14,714 nt of DNA. Origin: Planctomycetia bacterium. GTDB taxonomy: Bacteria; Planctomycetota; UBA1135; GCA-002686595. How positions within the stretch are numbered: the stretch's first letter is position 1; each line of letters begins with the position of its first letter. Shown in pieces: positions 6,287 to 13,537 of the stretch. The stretch is from contig SXKQ01000221.1 in assembly GCA_005778045.1 (NCBI GenBank), positions 1 through 14,714 of the forward strand, in the 5' to 3' direction. Made by a program: the position numbers and the translations under genes. The notes under the pieces are model-generated. The model made no database searches. It was not told the DNA's origin and was given only the letters and a program-made list of their open reading frames with translations.

Positions 6287-8233
6287 ATGAGAATCTCAGC
6301 CATCTTTGCCGCGTCCGTCGTGCTGACGGGCGCCGCCAGCGCCGCCGAAGTGCTGGTCACCACCAACATCTCGACCTCCACCACGTGGACGGCGAACAAC
6401 GTCTACAACCTCCAGTCGCAGGTCTACGTGCTCCCCGGCGCCACCCTGACGATCGAGGCCGGCACCGTCATCGCCAGCGCCACCAACCTCGGCGGCAGCC
6501 TCGCCGTCTGCAAGGGCGCCCAGATCTTCGTCAACGGCACCGCCGCGAACCCGGTCATCATGACCTCGAAGGCGGACACCGCGACGTGGGTCGCCGGCAA
6601 CCCGCACACCGGCACCTACCGGGAAGGCGCCAACGAGTGGGGCAACCTCACGATCATGGGCGCGGGCTACATCTCCGAGAACGTGAACGGCACGACCACG
6701 CTGAACACCGCCACGCCGAACGCCTCGAACTTCGCCCCGATGGAAGGCCTCGTCGCGCAGTTCCCTGGCGATACGAAGGTGCTCTACGGTGGCGGCGACG
6801 ACAACGATGACTCGGGCTCGATCAGCTACGTGTCGATCCGCTACGCCGGCAAGGTCGTCGGCCTCAACAACGAGCTCAACGGCCTCTCCCTCGGCGGCAT
6901 TGGCCGCAACACCGAGATCCACCACGTCGAGATCCTCAACAACGTCGACGACGGCATCGAGATCTGGGGCGGCACGGTCAACCTCAAGTACTTCTCGATC
7001 TGGAACGTCGGTGACGACAGCCTCGACATCGACCAGGGCTGGCGCGGCAAGGCCCAGTTCGGCCTGATCGTGCAAGGACACAGCGCGAACGCCGCGCAGG
7101 GTTCGGGCGTCGGCGACAACGCCATCGAGATGGACGGCGCCGAGAACTCCGACTGGCAGCCGGTCACGACCTCGACGCTCTACAACATGACGGTCATCGG
7201 CCAGCCGATCGACGGCGACCACGGCACCGCGTGGCGCGACGGTGCGCGCGTGCAGATCCGCAACAGCGTGTTCATGGACCTCGGCGAGCGCCTCGTCCAG
7301 AACGACAACGTCGATGGTGACGGTGGCAGCGGCTACGGCTTCAACGGCACAACCACGTGGGCCAACCTGTGGACCACGCCGTACACCACGACCTCGACCG
7401 TCAACACGCCCGCCAACCCGGCCGCCTTCTACACGGTCCAGACCTCGGGCAACCTGTGCGAGATCTCGAACAGTGTGGTCTTCCGCAACCTGTTTGCCTC
7501 GGCCTACAACGAAGCGACGGCGCGCGGCGTGTTCAACACGGCGAACAACAACGTCACCGCGACTCAGCAGCCTATCGTGTCGATCACGCGCGGTCCCGCC
7601 GTGGCCAAGGGCGGCAAGACGATGCTCCCCGTCCTGAACCTCGATCCGCGCCCCGCCGCTGACGCGCTGAACAGCGCGGCCTCGGCCCCGAACGACGGCT
7701 TCTTCACCTCGGCCAACTACCGCGGCGCCTTCGCTCCCGGCCAGAACTGGCTCGATGGCTGGACCGCCACCTCGGCTTTCGGCCTGACTCCGGTCACCAA
7801 CACGGTCGCCTACTGCACCGCGGGCACGACCAGCAACGGCTGCAACGCGACGATGACCGCCGTCGGCACGCCGAGCGCCTCGGCCAGCTCGGGCTACACG
7901 CTGCTCGTCAGCAACGTCGAAGGCCAGAAGCAGGGCCTGCTCTTCTACAGCAGGAGCGGCCGCACCGCTCTCGCCTGGGGCACGGGCTCGAGCTTCCTGT
8001 GCGTGAAGGCCCCGACCCAGCGCATCCCGGCGCAGAACACGGGTGGCACCGTGGGCTCCTGCAATGGCGAGCTCTCGGTGGACTGGTGCGCGTTCATGGC
8101 GAGCGCTCCCTCGGCGCTGGGCAGCCCGCGCAGCGCCGGTCAGGTCTACCAGGCCCAGGGCTGGTTCCGTGACCCGCCGGCCCCGAAGACGACGCACCTC
8201 TCGAACGCGATCGAGTTCACGCTCCTGCCGTGA
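6287..8233 (+). CDS. Secreted right-handed beta-helix-like protein with planctomycete-type C-terminal domain
   Basis: 648 residues. Signal peptide at 1-~20 (MRISAIFAASVVLTGAASAA). The body has short strands rich in Asn, Gly and Thr, as in parallel beta-helix proteins: VYVLPGATLTIEAGTVI early on, then GGGDDNDDSGSISYVSIRYA (168-187), NELNGLSLGGIGRNTEIHHV, DDGIEIWGGTVNLKYF and DDSLDIDQGWRGKAQF. This Asp-rich block is recognisable from secreted proteins of several Gram-negative phyla; the paired Asp residues may bind calcium (inference). From Tyr509 (YCTAGTTSNGC) begins a ~140-residue Cys-containing domain ending in SNAIEFTLLP, resembling C-terminal domains of planctomycete exoproteins. Start: the ATG at 6287 has AGGA at 6275-6278; in-frame codons back to 6113 would bury the signal peptide. 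Codons are almost uniformly C- or G-ending, suggesting high expression. It heads the rightward cluster that includes the TonB-dependent receptor. No catalytic residues were identified. Confidence 0.85.
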   Translation: MRISAIFAASVVLTGAASAAEVLVTTNISTSTTWTANNVYNLQSQVYVLPGATLTIEAGTVIASATNLGGSLAVCKGAQIFVNGTAANPVIMTSKADTATWVAGNPHTGTYREGANEWGNLTIMGAGYISENVNGTTTLNTATPNASNFAPMEGLVAQFPGDTKVLYGGGDDNDDSGSISYVSIRYAGKVVGLNNELNGLSLGGIGRNTEIHHVEILNNVDDGIEIWGGTVNLKYFSIWNVGDDSLDIDQGWRGKAQFGLIVQGHSANAAQGSGVGDNAIEMDGAENSDWQPVTTSTLYNMTVIGQPIDGDHGTAWRDGARVQIRNSVFMDLGERLVQNDNVDGDGGSGYGFNGTTTWANLWTTPYTTTSTVNTPANPAAFYTVQTSGNLCEISNSVVFRNLFASAYNEATARGVFNTANNNVTATQQPIVSITRGPAVAKGGKTMLPVLNLDPRPAADALNSAASAPNDGFFTSANYRGAFAPGQNWLDGWTATSAFGLTPVTNTVAYCTAGTTSNGCNATMTAVGTPSASASSGYTLLVSNVEGQKQGLLFYSRSGRTALAWGTGSSFLCVKAPTQRIPAQNTGGTVGSCNGELSVDWCAFMASAPSALGSPRSAGQVYQAQGWFRDPPAPKTTHLSNAIEFTLLP

Positions 8234-8264
8234 TCGACGGTCTCCTGATTTCCTGACGTGACGA

Positions 8265-8300
8265 GCGCTCCGCATTCGCCGCAAGGCGGGTGCGGAGCGC
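8265..8300 (+). terminator. Strong GCAA-capped hairpin between the beta-helix and helical-repeat genes
   Basis: GCGCTCCGCATTCGCC (8265-8280) pairs with GGCGGGTGCGGAGCGC (8285-8300). This makes a continuous 16-bp stem in RNA, counting two U-G wobbles, closed by a GCAA (GNRA-type) tetraloop at 8281-8284. It starts 31 bases after the beta-helix stop and ends 20 bases before the next ATG. No T-tract follows, so intrinsic termination is not assured. It may terminate, protect the 3' end of an abundant upstream mRNA, or attenuate read-through into the next gene. Confidence 0.55.
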
Positions 8301-8320
8301 GACTGCTTGGCATCCACATC

Positions 8321-9520
8321 ATGAAGCTCCTTGCTCCGTTTCTCTCGCTGCTGCCGCTGCTCGCGTTTCCCTCGTTCGCCCGGTCGCAGGACCTCGCGCC
8401 GGTCGGCGCCGAGCTTGCGCCCACGCGCGACGGACTCCTCGGGATCGCCTTCGAAGCCGTGAGCGCGATGCCAGAGGTGCCGCACGCTCGCAATCGCTGC
8501 CGCGCGCAGGAGTCGATTGTTCAGGCAGGGATCGAGCTGGACTCGTGCACGCAAGCCGAGCGCATGGCGCTGGCGATCACGGACTGGCGCAAGGCGCAGG
8601 CGCTGGCCGACGTCGCTCTCGCACACGCCCGCAAGGGTCGGGTAGACGAAGCGAAGCGCGTGCTCGCGCTGGCCGAAACCTCCGTCATTCCTGGCTCGCA
8701 GGAGTGGCACGACGAGCGCGTGCGTTCGCACCTCGCGGCCGCTCACCACTGGCTCGGCGACGACGCGGCTGTCGCGCGGCTGACGCAGGGCGTGGGCGAA
8801 GCCGAGCTCGGCGCCGTGCAGGTGGTCGTAGCGTCGCGCTCTTCTCTCGAGCAGTTCGACGGCCGATTCGAGCTGCTGCGCGCGACGGCGAAGAACGGAG
8901 GTTTCGACGCGCTCAAGTGCTCGCTGGAGATGGCCGTCGAGCTGCACCGGGTCGCCGGGGCGGACGCTGCGCGGCGCGAGAAGGTCGAGATGCTGGTCAA
9001 GTCGAGCTGGGAGAAGCTGCCGCTCGACGTGCGCACCGGACTGCTGCGTCGGCTGGCGGAGAACCTGCTGGCGATCAACGACCGCGTCGGCGCACTGCGC
9101 CAGCTCGACGAGGCCCAGGCTCTCGTCGACAACAACCGCTGGCTCGTCCAGGATCACATCGCGCAGATCTCCGCCATCGCACGCTGGCGGCACGTCGCCG
9201 GCCAGACGGACCGAGCGCGACGCGACCTCGGAGGAGTGCTCGGCCTGTTCGAGCGCGAGCGCGAGCGGATCGTCGACATCTACCGCGCGGGCGCACTGCG
9301 CGCCGTTGCGGAGGCGCAGCAGGCGATGGGGGATGGCGCTGCGGCACGAGCCACGTTCGCTCGTGCGTTCGAGGAAGGGCTCGTGAATCCCAACTCGCGT
9401 CCACGTGCGGACGATCTCGCCTCCACTGCGTGCGCGATGGCGCGCTGCGGCGCCCTGCCGGACGCCGCGCTATTCCTGCGCATGCAGCAGGCTCGCGCAG
9501 CCCTCTCCGACCCATGGTAG
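8321..9520 (+). CDS. Secreted helical-repeat (TPR-like) protein of unknown function
   Basis: 399 residues. The N-terminus MKLLAPFLSLLPLLAFPSFARSQ is a signal peptide with cleavage near residues 21-23, so the protein is exported to the periplasm or beyond. The rest is almost wholly alpha-helical, with Ala, Leu and Arg-rich helix pairs such as RKAQALADVALAHARKGRVDEAKRVL and AGALRAVAEAQQAMGDGAAARATFARAF, which resemble tetratricopeptide repeats without being textbook copies. No enzymatic motif is seen. The ATG at 8321 is chosen because it starts the signal peptide; an in-frame GTG at 8258 would add 21 residues encoded by the hairpin. No clear ribosome binding site precedes it. It lies between the beta-helix protein and the TonB-dependent receptor and may scaffold interactions among envelope proteins (inference). 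It ends in TAG. Confidence 0.8.
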   Translation: MKLLAPFLSLLPLLAFPSFARSQDLAPVGAELAPTRDGLLGIAFEAVSAMPEVPHARNRCRAQESIVQAGIELDSCTQAERMALAITDWRKAQALADVALAHARKGRVDEAKRVLALAETSVIPGSQEWHDERVRSHLAAAHHWLGDDAAVARLTQGVGEAELGAVQVVVASRSSLEQFDGRFELLRATAKNGGFDALKCSLEMAVELHRVAGADAARREKVEMLVKSSWEKLPLDVRTGLLRRLAENLLAINDRVGALRQLDEAQALVDNNRWLVQDHIAQISAIARWRHVAGQTDRARRDLGGVLGLFERERERIVDIYRAGALRAVAEAQQAMGDGAAARATFARAFEEGLVNPNSRPRADDLASTACAMARCGALPDAALFLRMQQARAALSDPW

Positions 9521-9534
9521 GCGCGCCGCGGACG

Positions 9535-9559
9535 GCCAGCGCCCATCGTGAGCGTTGGC
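9535..9559. repeat. 8-bp inverted repeat downstream of the helical-repeat gene
   Basis: GCCAGCGC (9535-9542) pairs with GCGTTGGC (9552-9559), with one G-T wobble and a 9-base loop. It begins 14 bases after the TAG of the preceding gene. It may be a weak terminator, but there is no T-tract. The remainder of the 204-base gap (9521-9724) contains the least GC-rich stretches in the area and a small TCACC-ctc-GGTGA inverted repeat (9595-9607), and is the likely promoter region of the receptor operon. No specific promoter could be assigned. Confidence 0.4.
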
Positions 9560-9724
9560 ACGGGGCGGATGCGCGGCATTTATCGACTCTTGATTCACCC
9601 TCGGTGACGCGGCTGCGGAGTCTCGAGAGTCAGACGGAGAGACGGTCACGCCTGTGCTGCTTCATGCCGTCGTCACGGGGCGTTCACCGCCGCTTCATAA
9701 AGACGCCTAAACCTCCTGCCTCGC

Positions 9725-12724
9725 GTGAGAAACCTCTTCCCCAAGCTTTTGTGCACTGCCGCGGCAGTCATGATCGCGTCGAGCGCGGCGCACGCGCAAG
9801 AACGCGTTGGTTCCGTGCGCGGCGTCGTGTTCGACAAGGACTTCGACGCCCCGCTCGGTGGCGCGCAGGTCTTGATCGTCGAGAGCGGGCAGAAGCTCGT
9901 CGCGTCCGAGCAGGGCAACTACGTGTTTCCGGAGGTCATTCCGGGCAAGTACACGCTGGTGTTCTCGAAGGACGGCTACGTGCGGCAGGTCAAGACCGAT
10001 GTGCTTGTGTTGCCGGGCCAGCTCGCTGATGTCGACGCCCATCTCTCGGGCGAATTCACCGAGATGGAGGAGTTTGTCGTCGAGGACGCGCTGGAGATGG
10101 ACACCGGCACGGAAGCAGGCCTGCTCGAGCTGCGTTTCGAGACGCCGGCGCTGATGGACTCGATCAGCGCCGGCCTCATGAGCCGCGCAGGCGCGAGCGA
10201 CGCGGCCAGCGCGCTGCGGCTCGTGTCGGGCGCCACCGTGCAAGACGGCAAGTTCGCGGTCATCCGCGGCCTGCCCGACCGCTATGTCAGCTCGCAGATG
10301 AACGGCGTGCGCCTGCCGTCTGCCGACGAAGACAAGCGCGCGGTCGAGCTCGACCAGTTCCCGACCTCGGTCATCGAGAGCATCCAAGTCAGCAAGACCT
10401 TTACGCCCGACCAGCAGGGCGACGCGTCCGGTGGCGCTGTCGACGTGCGCTTGCGCGGTATCCCCGAAGAGACCACGCTCCAGTTGAGCGGGCAGCTCGG
10501 CTACAACTCGAACGTCACCGGTCGCGGCGATTTTCTGTCCTACGACGGAGGCGGAGTCGAGTTCTTCGGCTTCGACGACGGTGGGCGCGATCCTCAGGAC
10601 GATCTGCTCGGCCAGAGCTGGGAGGGCGCGGTCGGCGTGCGCGAGGAAGACGCGCCGATCGACTCGAAGTGGTCCATTTCCGGCGGAGGCATGCGCGAGC
10701 TCGCCGACGGCTGGCGCATGGGCAGCTTCGGCAGCTTCTTCTACGAGCGCGACAGCCAGTACATCGACGACGGCGTCGACGACTCGTACTGGGTGACCCA
10801 GCCCGGCACGGGGATGACGCCGCAGACCTATCAGGGCACGTCCACCGACGGTGACTTCAAGACGGGCCTGTTCGACATCGACCAGAGCTCGCTCTCCGTG
10901 CGCTGGGGCGCGCTCGGCGTGTTCGGTGTCGAGAACGAGAAGAACAAGCTCAGCCTCACGTACCTGTACACGCACGTCGCCGAGGACACGGCCACGCTCG
11001 CAATCGACACGCGCGGCAAGGAGTCCTTCTTCCCCGGCCACGACCCGAATGACCAGACGAGCCCCGGCGCGGATTCCGGCAGCCTCGCGGCCGCGCCGTT
11101 CCTGCGCACGGAGACGCTGGAGTACACGGAGCGCGACACGAGCACGCTGCAGCTGCGCGGAGAGCACACGCTCTCGCCGCTCGGTGAATCAGTCTCGTGG
11201 GCCAAGGAGCCCGAGCTCGACTGGACGGTGTCGTCGAGCGCGGCGTCCATGGACCAGCCTGACAAGCGCCAGTTCGGCGCCCTGTGGCAGCCCGCGTCGC
11301 TCAACCCCGGCTTCCCGCCGTTCATTCCGCCCTTCACGACGCCGGCGACGTGGCTGCCCTACAAGCCCGCCGCGAACTTCAACCTCGGTAACGTCCAGCG
11401 CATCTGGAAGACGATCGAGGAGGACAGCTCGCAGCTCGCGTTGAACCTCAGGCTCCCCTTCGAGCAGTGGAGTGGCGAAGAGGGCTTCGCCAAGGTCGGC
11501 GTGTTCAGCGATCGCGTGACGCGCGAGTTCAATCAGGACACGTACACCAACAGCGGCGACTTCTCCACCTACCAAGGTGAGTTCGACGACCCGTGGAGCG
11601 CGCAGTTCCCGGACGAGAACCATCCGATGTTCGAGTCACTCGAGGACGTCGACTATGACGGGGAGCAAAACGTCGACGCGTGGTACGGCATGGTCGACCT
11701 CCCGTTCTCGCCGGTGTTCAAGACCACCGCGGGAGCGCGCGTCGAAAGCACGGAGATCGGCATCGTGAACGATCCCGATGCGCTGGCCCTGTGGTATCCG
11801 CCGGGCGCCGCCGCGCCGACGCAGCTCAATCCGGGCGATGCGGACGTGGACTTCTCGCAGACCAACCTGCTGCCCGCGCTCGGCGTGGAATACAAGGCGG
11901 CCGAGAAGTGGACCGTCCGCGCAGCATGGAGCCAGACCATCGCGCGCCAGACCTTCAAGGAGCTCACTCCGATCATTCAACAAGAGTTCCTCGGTGGTCC
12001 GATCTTCATCGGCAACCCCGACCTGCAGATGAGCGAGCTCGCGAACTACGACGTGCGCGTGGACTACGTGCCGTACGAGGGCGGTCTCGTGTCGCTGTCA
12101 GGCTTCTACAAGGACCTCGACGATCCGATCGAGTACGTGCAGCGCATCGCGGGCTTCAACTACACCACCGCGGTCAACTACCCCGAAGGTCGCCTCGGTG
12201 GCGCGGAGCTCGAACTCCGACAGGACCTTGCCAAGTGGAGCGATGGTCTCACCGGCTTCTCGCTTGGCGCGAACGCGACCACGATCGACTCGCAGGTCTC
12301 GCTCACGCAGGCCGAGATCGACCAGTTCAACCAGCCCAACATCGCCGCGCCGATGACGATGCGCGACATGACCAACGCGCCCGCGCGGCTCTTCAATCTG
12401 TTCCTCACTTGGGACAACGAGGAGTCGGGCACTCAGATCGGGCTCTTCTACACGATCCAAGGTGACACGCTCGTCGCCGGCGCCGGCGAGTCGAACGGCA
12501 ACTACGTCCCGAACGTGTACGCGCGGGAATATGCCACGCTCAACCTGAGCGCGTTCCAGCGCATCGGCGAGTACATGCGCCTGCAGCTGCAGGCCAAGAA
12601 CCTGACCGATCCACAGATCGAGACGGTCTACCGCTCAGAGTACATCGGTGACGACGTCCGCCGCACCTCGTTCACGCGCGGGATCGACGTCACCTTGACC
12701 CTCAATCTCTCCTACAGCTTCTGA
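9725..12724 (+). CDS. TonB-dependent outer membrane receptor with N-terminal carboxypeptidase-regulatory-like domain
   Basis: 999 residues. Signal peptide 1-24 (ends SSAAHA). Residues ~27-108 form a carboxypeptidase-regulatory-like Ig fold (VRGVVFDKDFDAPLGGAQVL, FPEVIPGKYTLVFSKDGY). EEFVVEDALE (115-124) resembles a TonB box. The plug (~139-245) has FAVIRGLPDRYVSSQMNGVRLP and ends with the typical GGAVDVRL. The rest is a 22-strand-type barrel, with EYKAAEKWTVRAAWSQTIAR, NPDLQMSELANYDVRVDYV and a terminal strand ending in Phe (LTLNLSYSF). Such receptors import scarce ligands across the outer membrane using TonB; the ligand is not evident. The GTG start is fixed by an in-frame TAA at 9698 and by the signal peptide; no Shine-Dalgarno is present, and CCTCCT at 9712-9717 is the opposite sense. 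The DUF3450 gene follows after 13 bases, so receptor and energiser are probably one operon. Confidence 0.95.
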   Translation: MRNLFPKLLCTAAAVMIASSAAHAQERVGSVRGVVFDKDFDAPLGGAQVLIVESGQKLVASEQGNYVFPEVIPGKYTLVFSKDGYVRQVKTDVLVLPGQLADVDAHLSGEFTEMEEFVVEDALEMDTGTEAGLLELRFETPALMDSISAGLMSRAGASDAASALRLVSGATVQDGKFAVIRGLPDRYVSSQMNGVRLPSADEDKRAVELDQFPTSVIESIQVSKTFTPDQQGDASGGAVDVRLRGIPEETTLQLSGQLGYNSNVTGRGDFLSYDGGGVEFFGFDDGGRDPQDDLLGQSWEGAVGVREEDAPIDSKWSISGGGMRELADGWRMGSFGSFFYERDSQYIDDGVDDSYWVTQPGTGMTPQTYQGTSTDGDFKTGLFDIDQSSLSVRWGALGVFGVENEKNKLSLTYLYTHVAEDTATLAIDTRGKESFFPGHDPNDQTSPGADSGSLAAAPFLRTETLEYTERDTSTLQLRGEHTLSPLGESVSWAKEPELDWTVSSSAASMDQPDKRQFGALWQPASLNPGFPPFIPPFTTPATWLPYKPAANFNLGNVQRIWKTIEEDSSQLALNLRLPFEQWSGEEGFAKVGVFSDRVTREFNQDTYTNSGDFSTYQGEFDDPWSAQFPDENHPMFESLEDVDYDGEQNVDAWYGMVDLPFSPVFKTTAGARVESTEIGIVNDPDALALWYPPGAAAPTQLNPGDADVDFSQTNLLPALGVEYKAAEKWTVRAAWSQTIARQTFKELTPIIQQEFLGGPIFIGNPDLQMSELANYDVRVDYVPYEGGLVSLSGFYKDLDDPIEYVQRIAGFNYTTAVNYPEGRLGGAELELRQDLAKWSDGLTGFSLGANATTIDSQVSLTQAEIDQFNQPNIAAPMTMRDMTNAPARLFNLFLTWDNEESGTQIGLFYTIQGDTLVAGAGESNGNYVPNVYAREYATLNLSAFQRIGEYMRLQLQAKNLTDPQIETVYRSEYIGDDVRRTSFTRGIDVTLTLNLSYSF

Positions 12725-12737
12725 GACGAGACAGCAG

Positions 12738-13526
12738 ATGAAGGCACTTCAGGCAAGCAAGACTCGGATCGCCATCGCGTGCGCCGCGCTGGCGGTGCTC
12801 GGCACGGGCGTGGCCATCGGCGCGCAGGGACCGGACGGGCTCGAGGACGCGCGCGGCGCGCTCGAGCGCTGGGTCGATACACGCAAGGTGATCACCAAGG
12901 AACGGCGCGACTGGCAGCTCGGCAAGGAACTACTGCAGGATCGCATCGCGCTCGTGCAGCGCGAGATCGAGAGCCTGCGCGGCAAGATCAAGGACGCCGA
13001 GGGCAGCATCGCCGAGGCGGATCGCAAGCGCGACGAGCTCGTGCAGGAGAACGAGCGCCTCAAGTCCTCGTCGGCCGCACTCGTGGAGACGGCATCGAAG
13101 CTCGAGCAACGCACACTCGCGCTGCTCGCCCGCGCGCCGGAGCCGATCCGCGAGCGCGTGAAGCCGCTCAGCCAGCGCCTGCCGAAGGCCGGTGAAACCT
13201 CGAAGGAGTCGCTGTCCGCTCGCTTCCAGAACGTGGTGGGCATCCTGAACGAGCTCAACAAGTTCCATCGCGAGATCACGGTGACGAGCGAGGTCCGCAC
13301 GCTCGGCGACGGCCGCAGCGCGGAAGTGACCGTGCTGTACGTCGGCATGAGCTGCGCCTTCTACGCCAGCACGGACGGGACTGCAGCCGGCATCGGGACT
13401 TCGACGGCCGATGGCTGGGGCTGGACGAGCGCCGACGCGCTCGCGGGCGACGTCAACAAGTCGATCGCGATTCTGAAGAACGAGACCGTGGCCGAGTTCG
13501 TGCAGCTCCCGCTGCGCGTGCAGTGA
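12738..13526 (+). CDS. DUF3450-family periplasmic coiled-coil protein
   Basis: 262 residues, the usual size of DUF3450 proteins, whose genes typically sit beside ExbB/TolQ-type genes and TonB-dependent receptors. Seen: an N-terminal hydrophobic segment (10-28) that is a signal peptide or anchor (cleavage near AIGAQ); a long charged coiled coil (~55-128, e.g. LVQREIESLRGKIKDAEGSI); a second helical part with RFQNVVGILNELNKFHREIT (162-181); and a C-terminal beta region with VLYVGMSCAFYASTDGTAAG (199-218) and two Trp (GWGW). It probably acts in the periplasm as an accessory to the proton-channel complex; the molecular role is not established. The ATG lies 13 bases after the receptor's stop, and the next gene starts 11 bases after this one, so all three are likely co-transcribed. 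The ribosome binding site is weak. Confidence 0.88.
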   Translation: MKALQASKTRIAIACAALAVLGTGVAIGAQGPDGLEDARGALERWVDTRKVITKERRDWQLGKELLQDRIALVQREIESLRGKIKDAEGSIAEADRKRDELVQENERLKSSSAALVETASKLEQRTLALLARAPEPIRERVKPLSQRLPKAGETSKESLSARFQNVVGILNELNKFHREITVTSEVRTLGDGRSAEVTVLYVGMSCAFYASTDGTAAGIGTSTADGWGWTSADALAGDVNKSIAILKNETVAEFVQLPLRVQ

Positions 13527-13537
13527 GAGCACCACCC

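Noticed and set aside
6296..9193. A 965-codon open frame on the minus strand opposite the beta-helix and helical-repeat genes
   Set aside because: It spans two plus-strand genes with clear signal peptides, crosses their intergenic hairpin, and is a Val/Arg/Ala/Asp-rich low-complexity translation typical of antisense frames in GC-rich DNA.
9707..11167. A 486-codon minus-strand frame opposite the start of the TonB-dependent receptor
   Set aside because: It overlaps the signal peptide, regulatory-like domain and plug of an unambiguous receptor; composition is that of a shadow frame.
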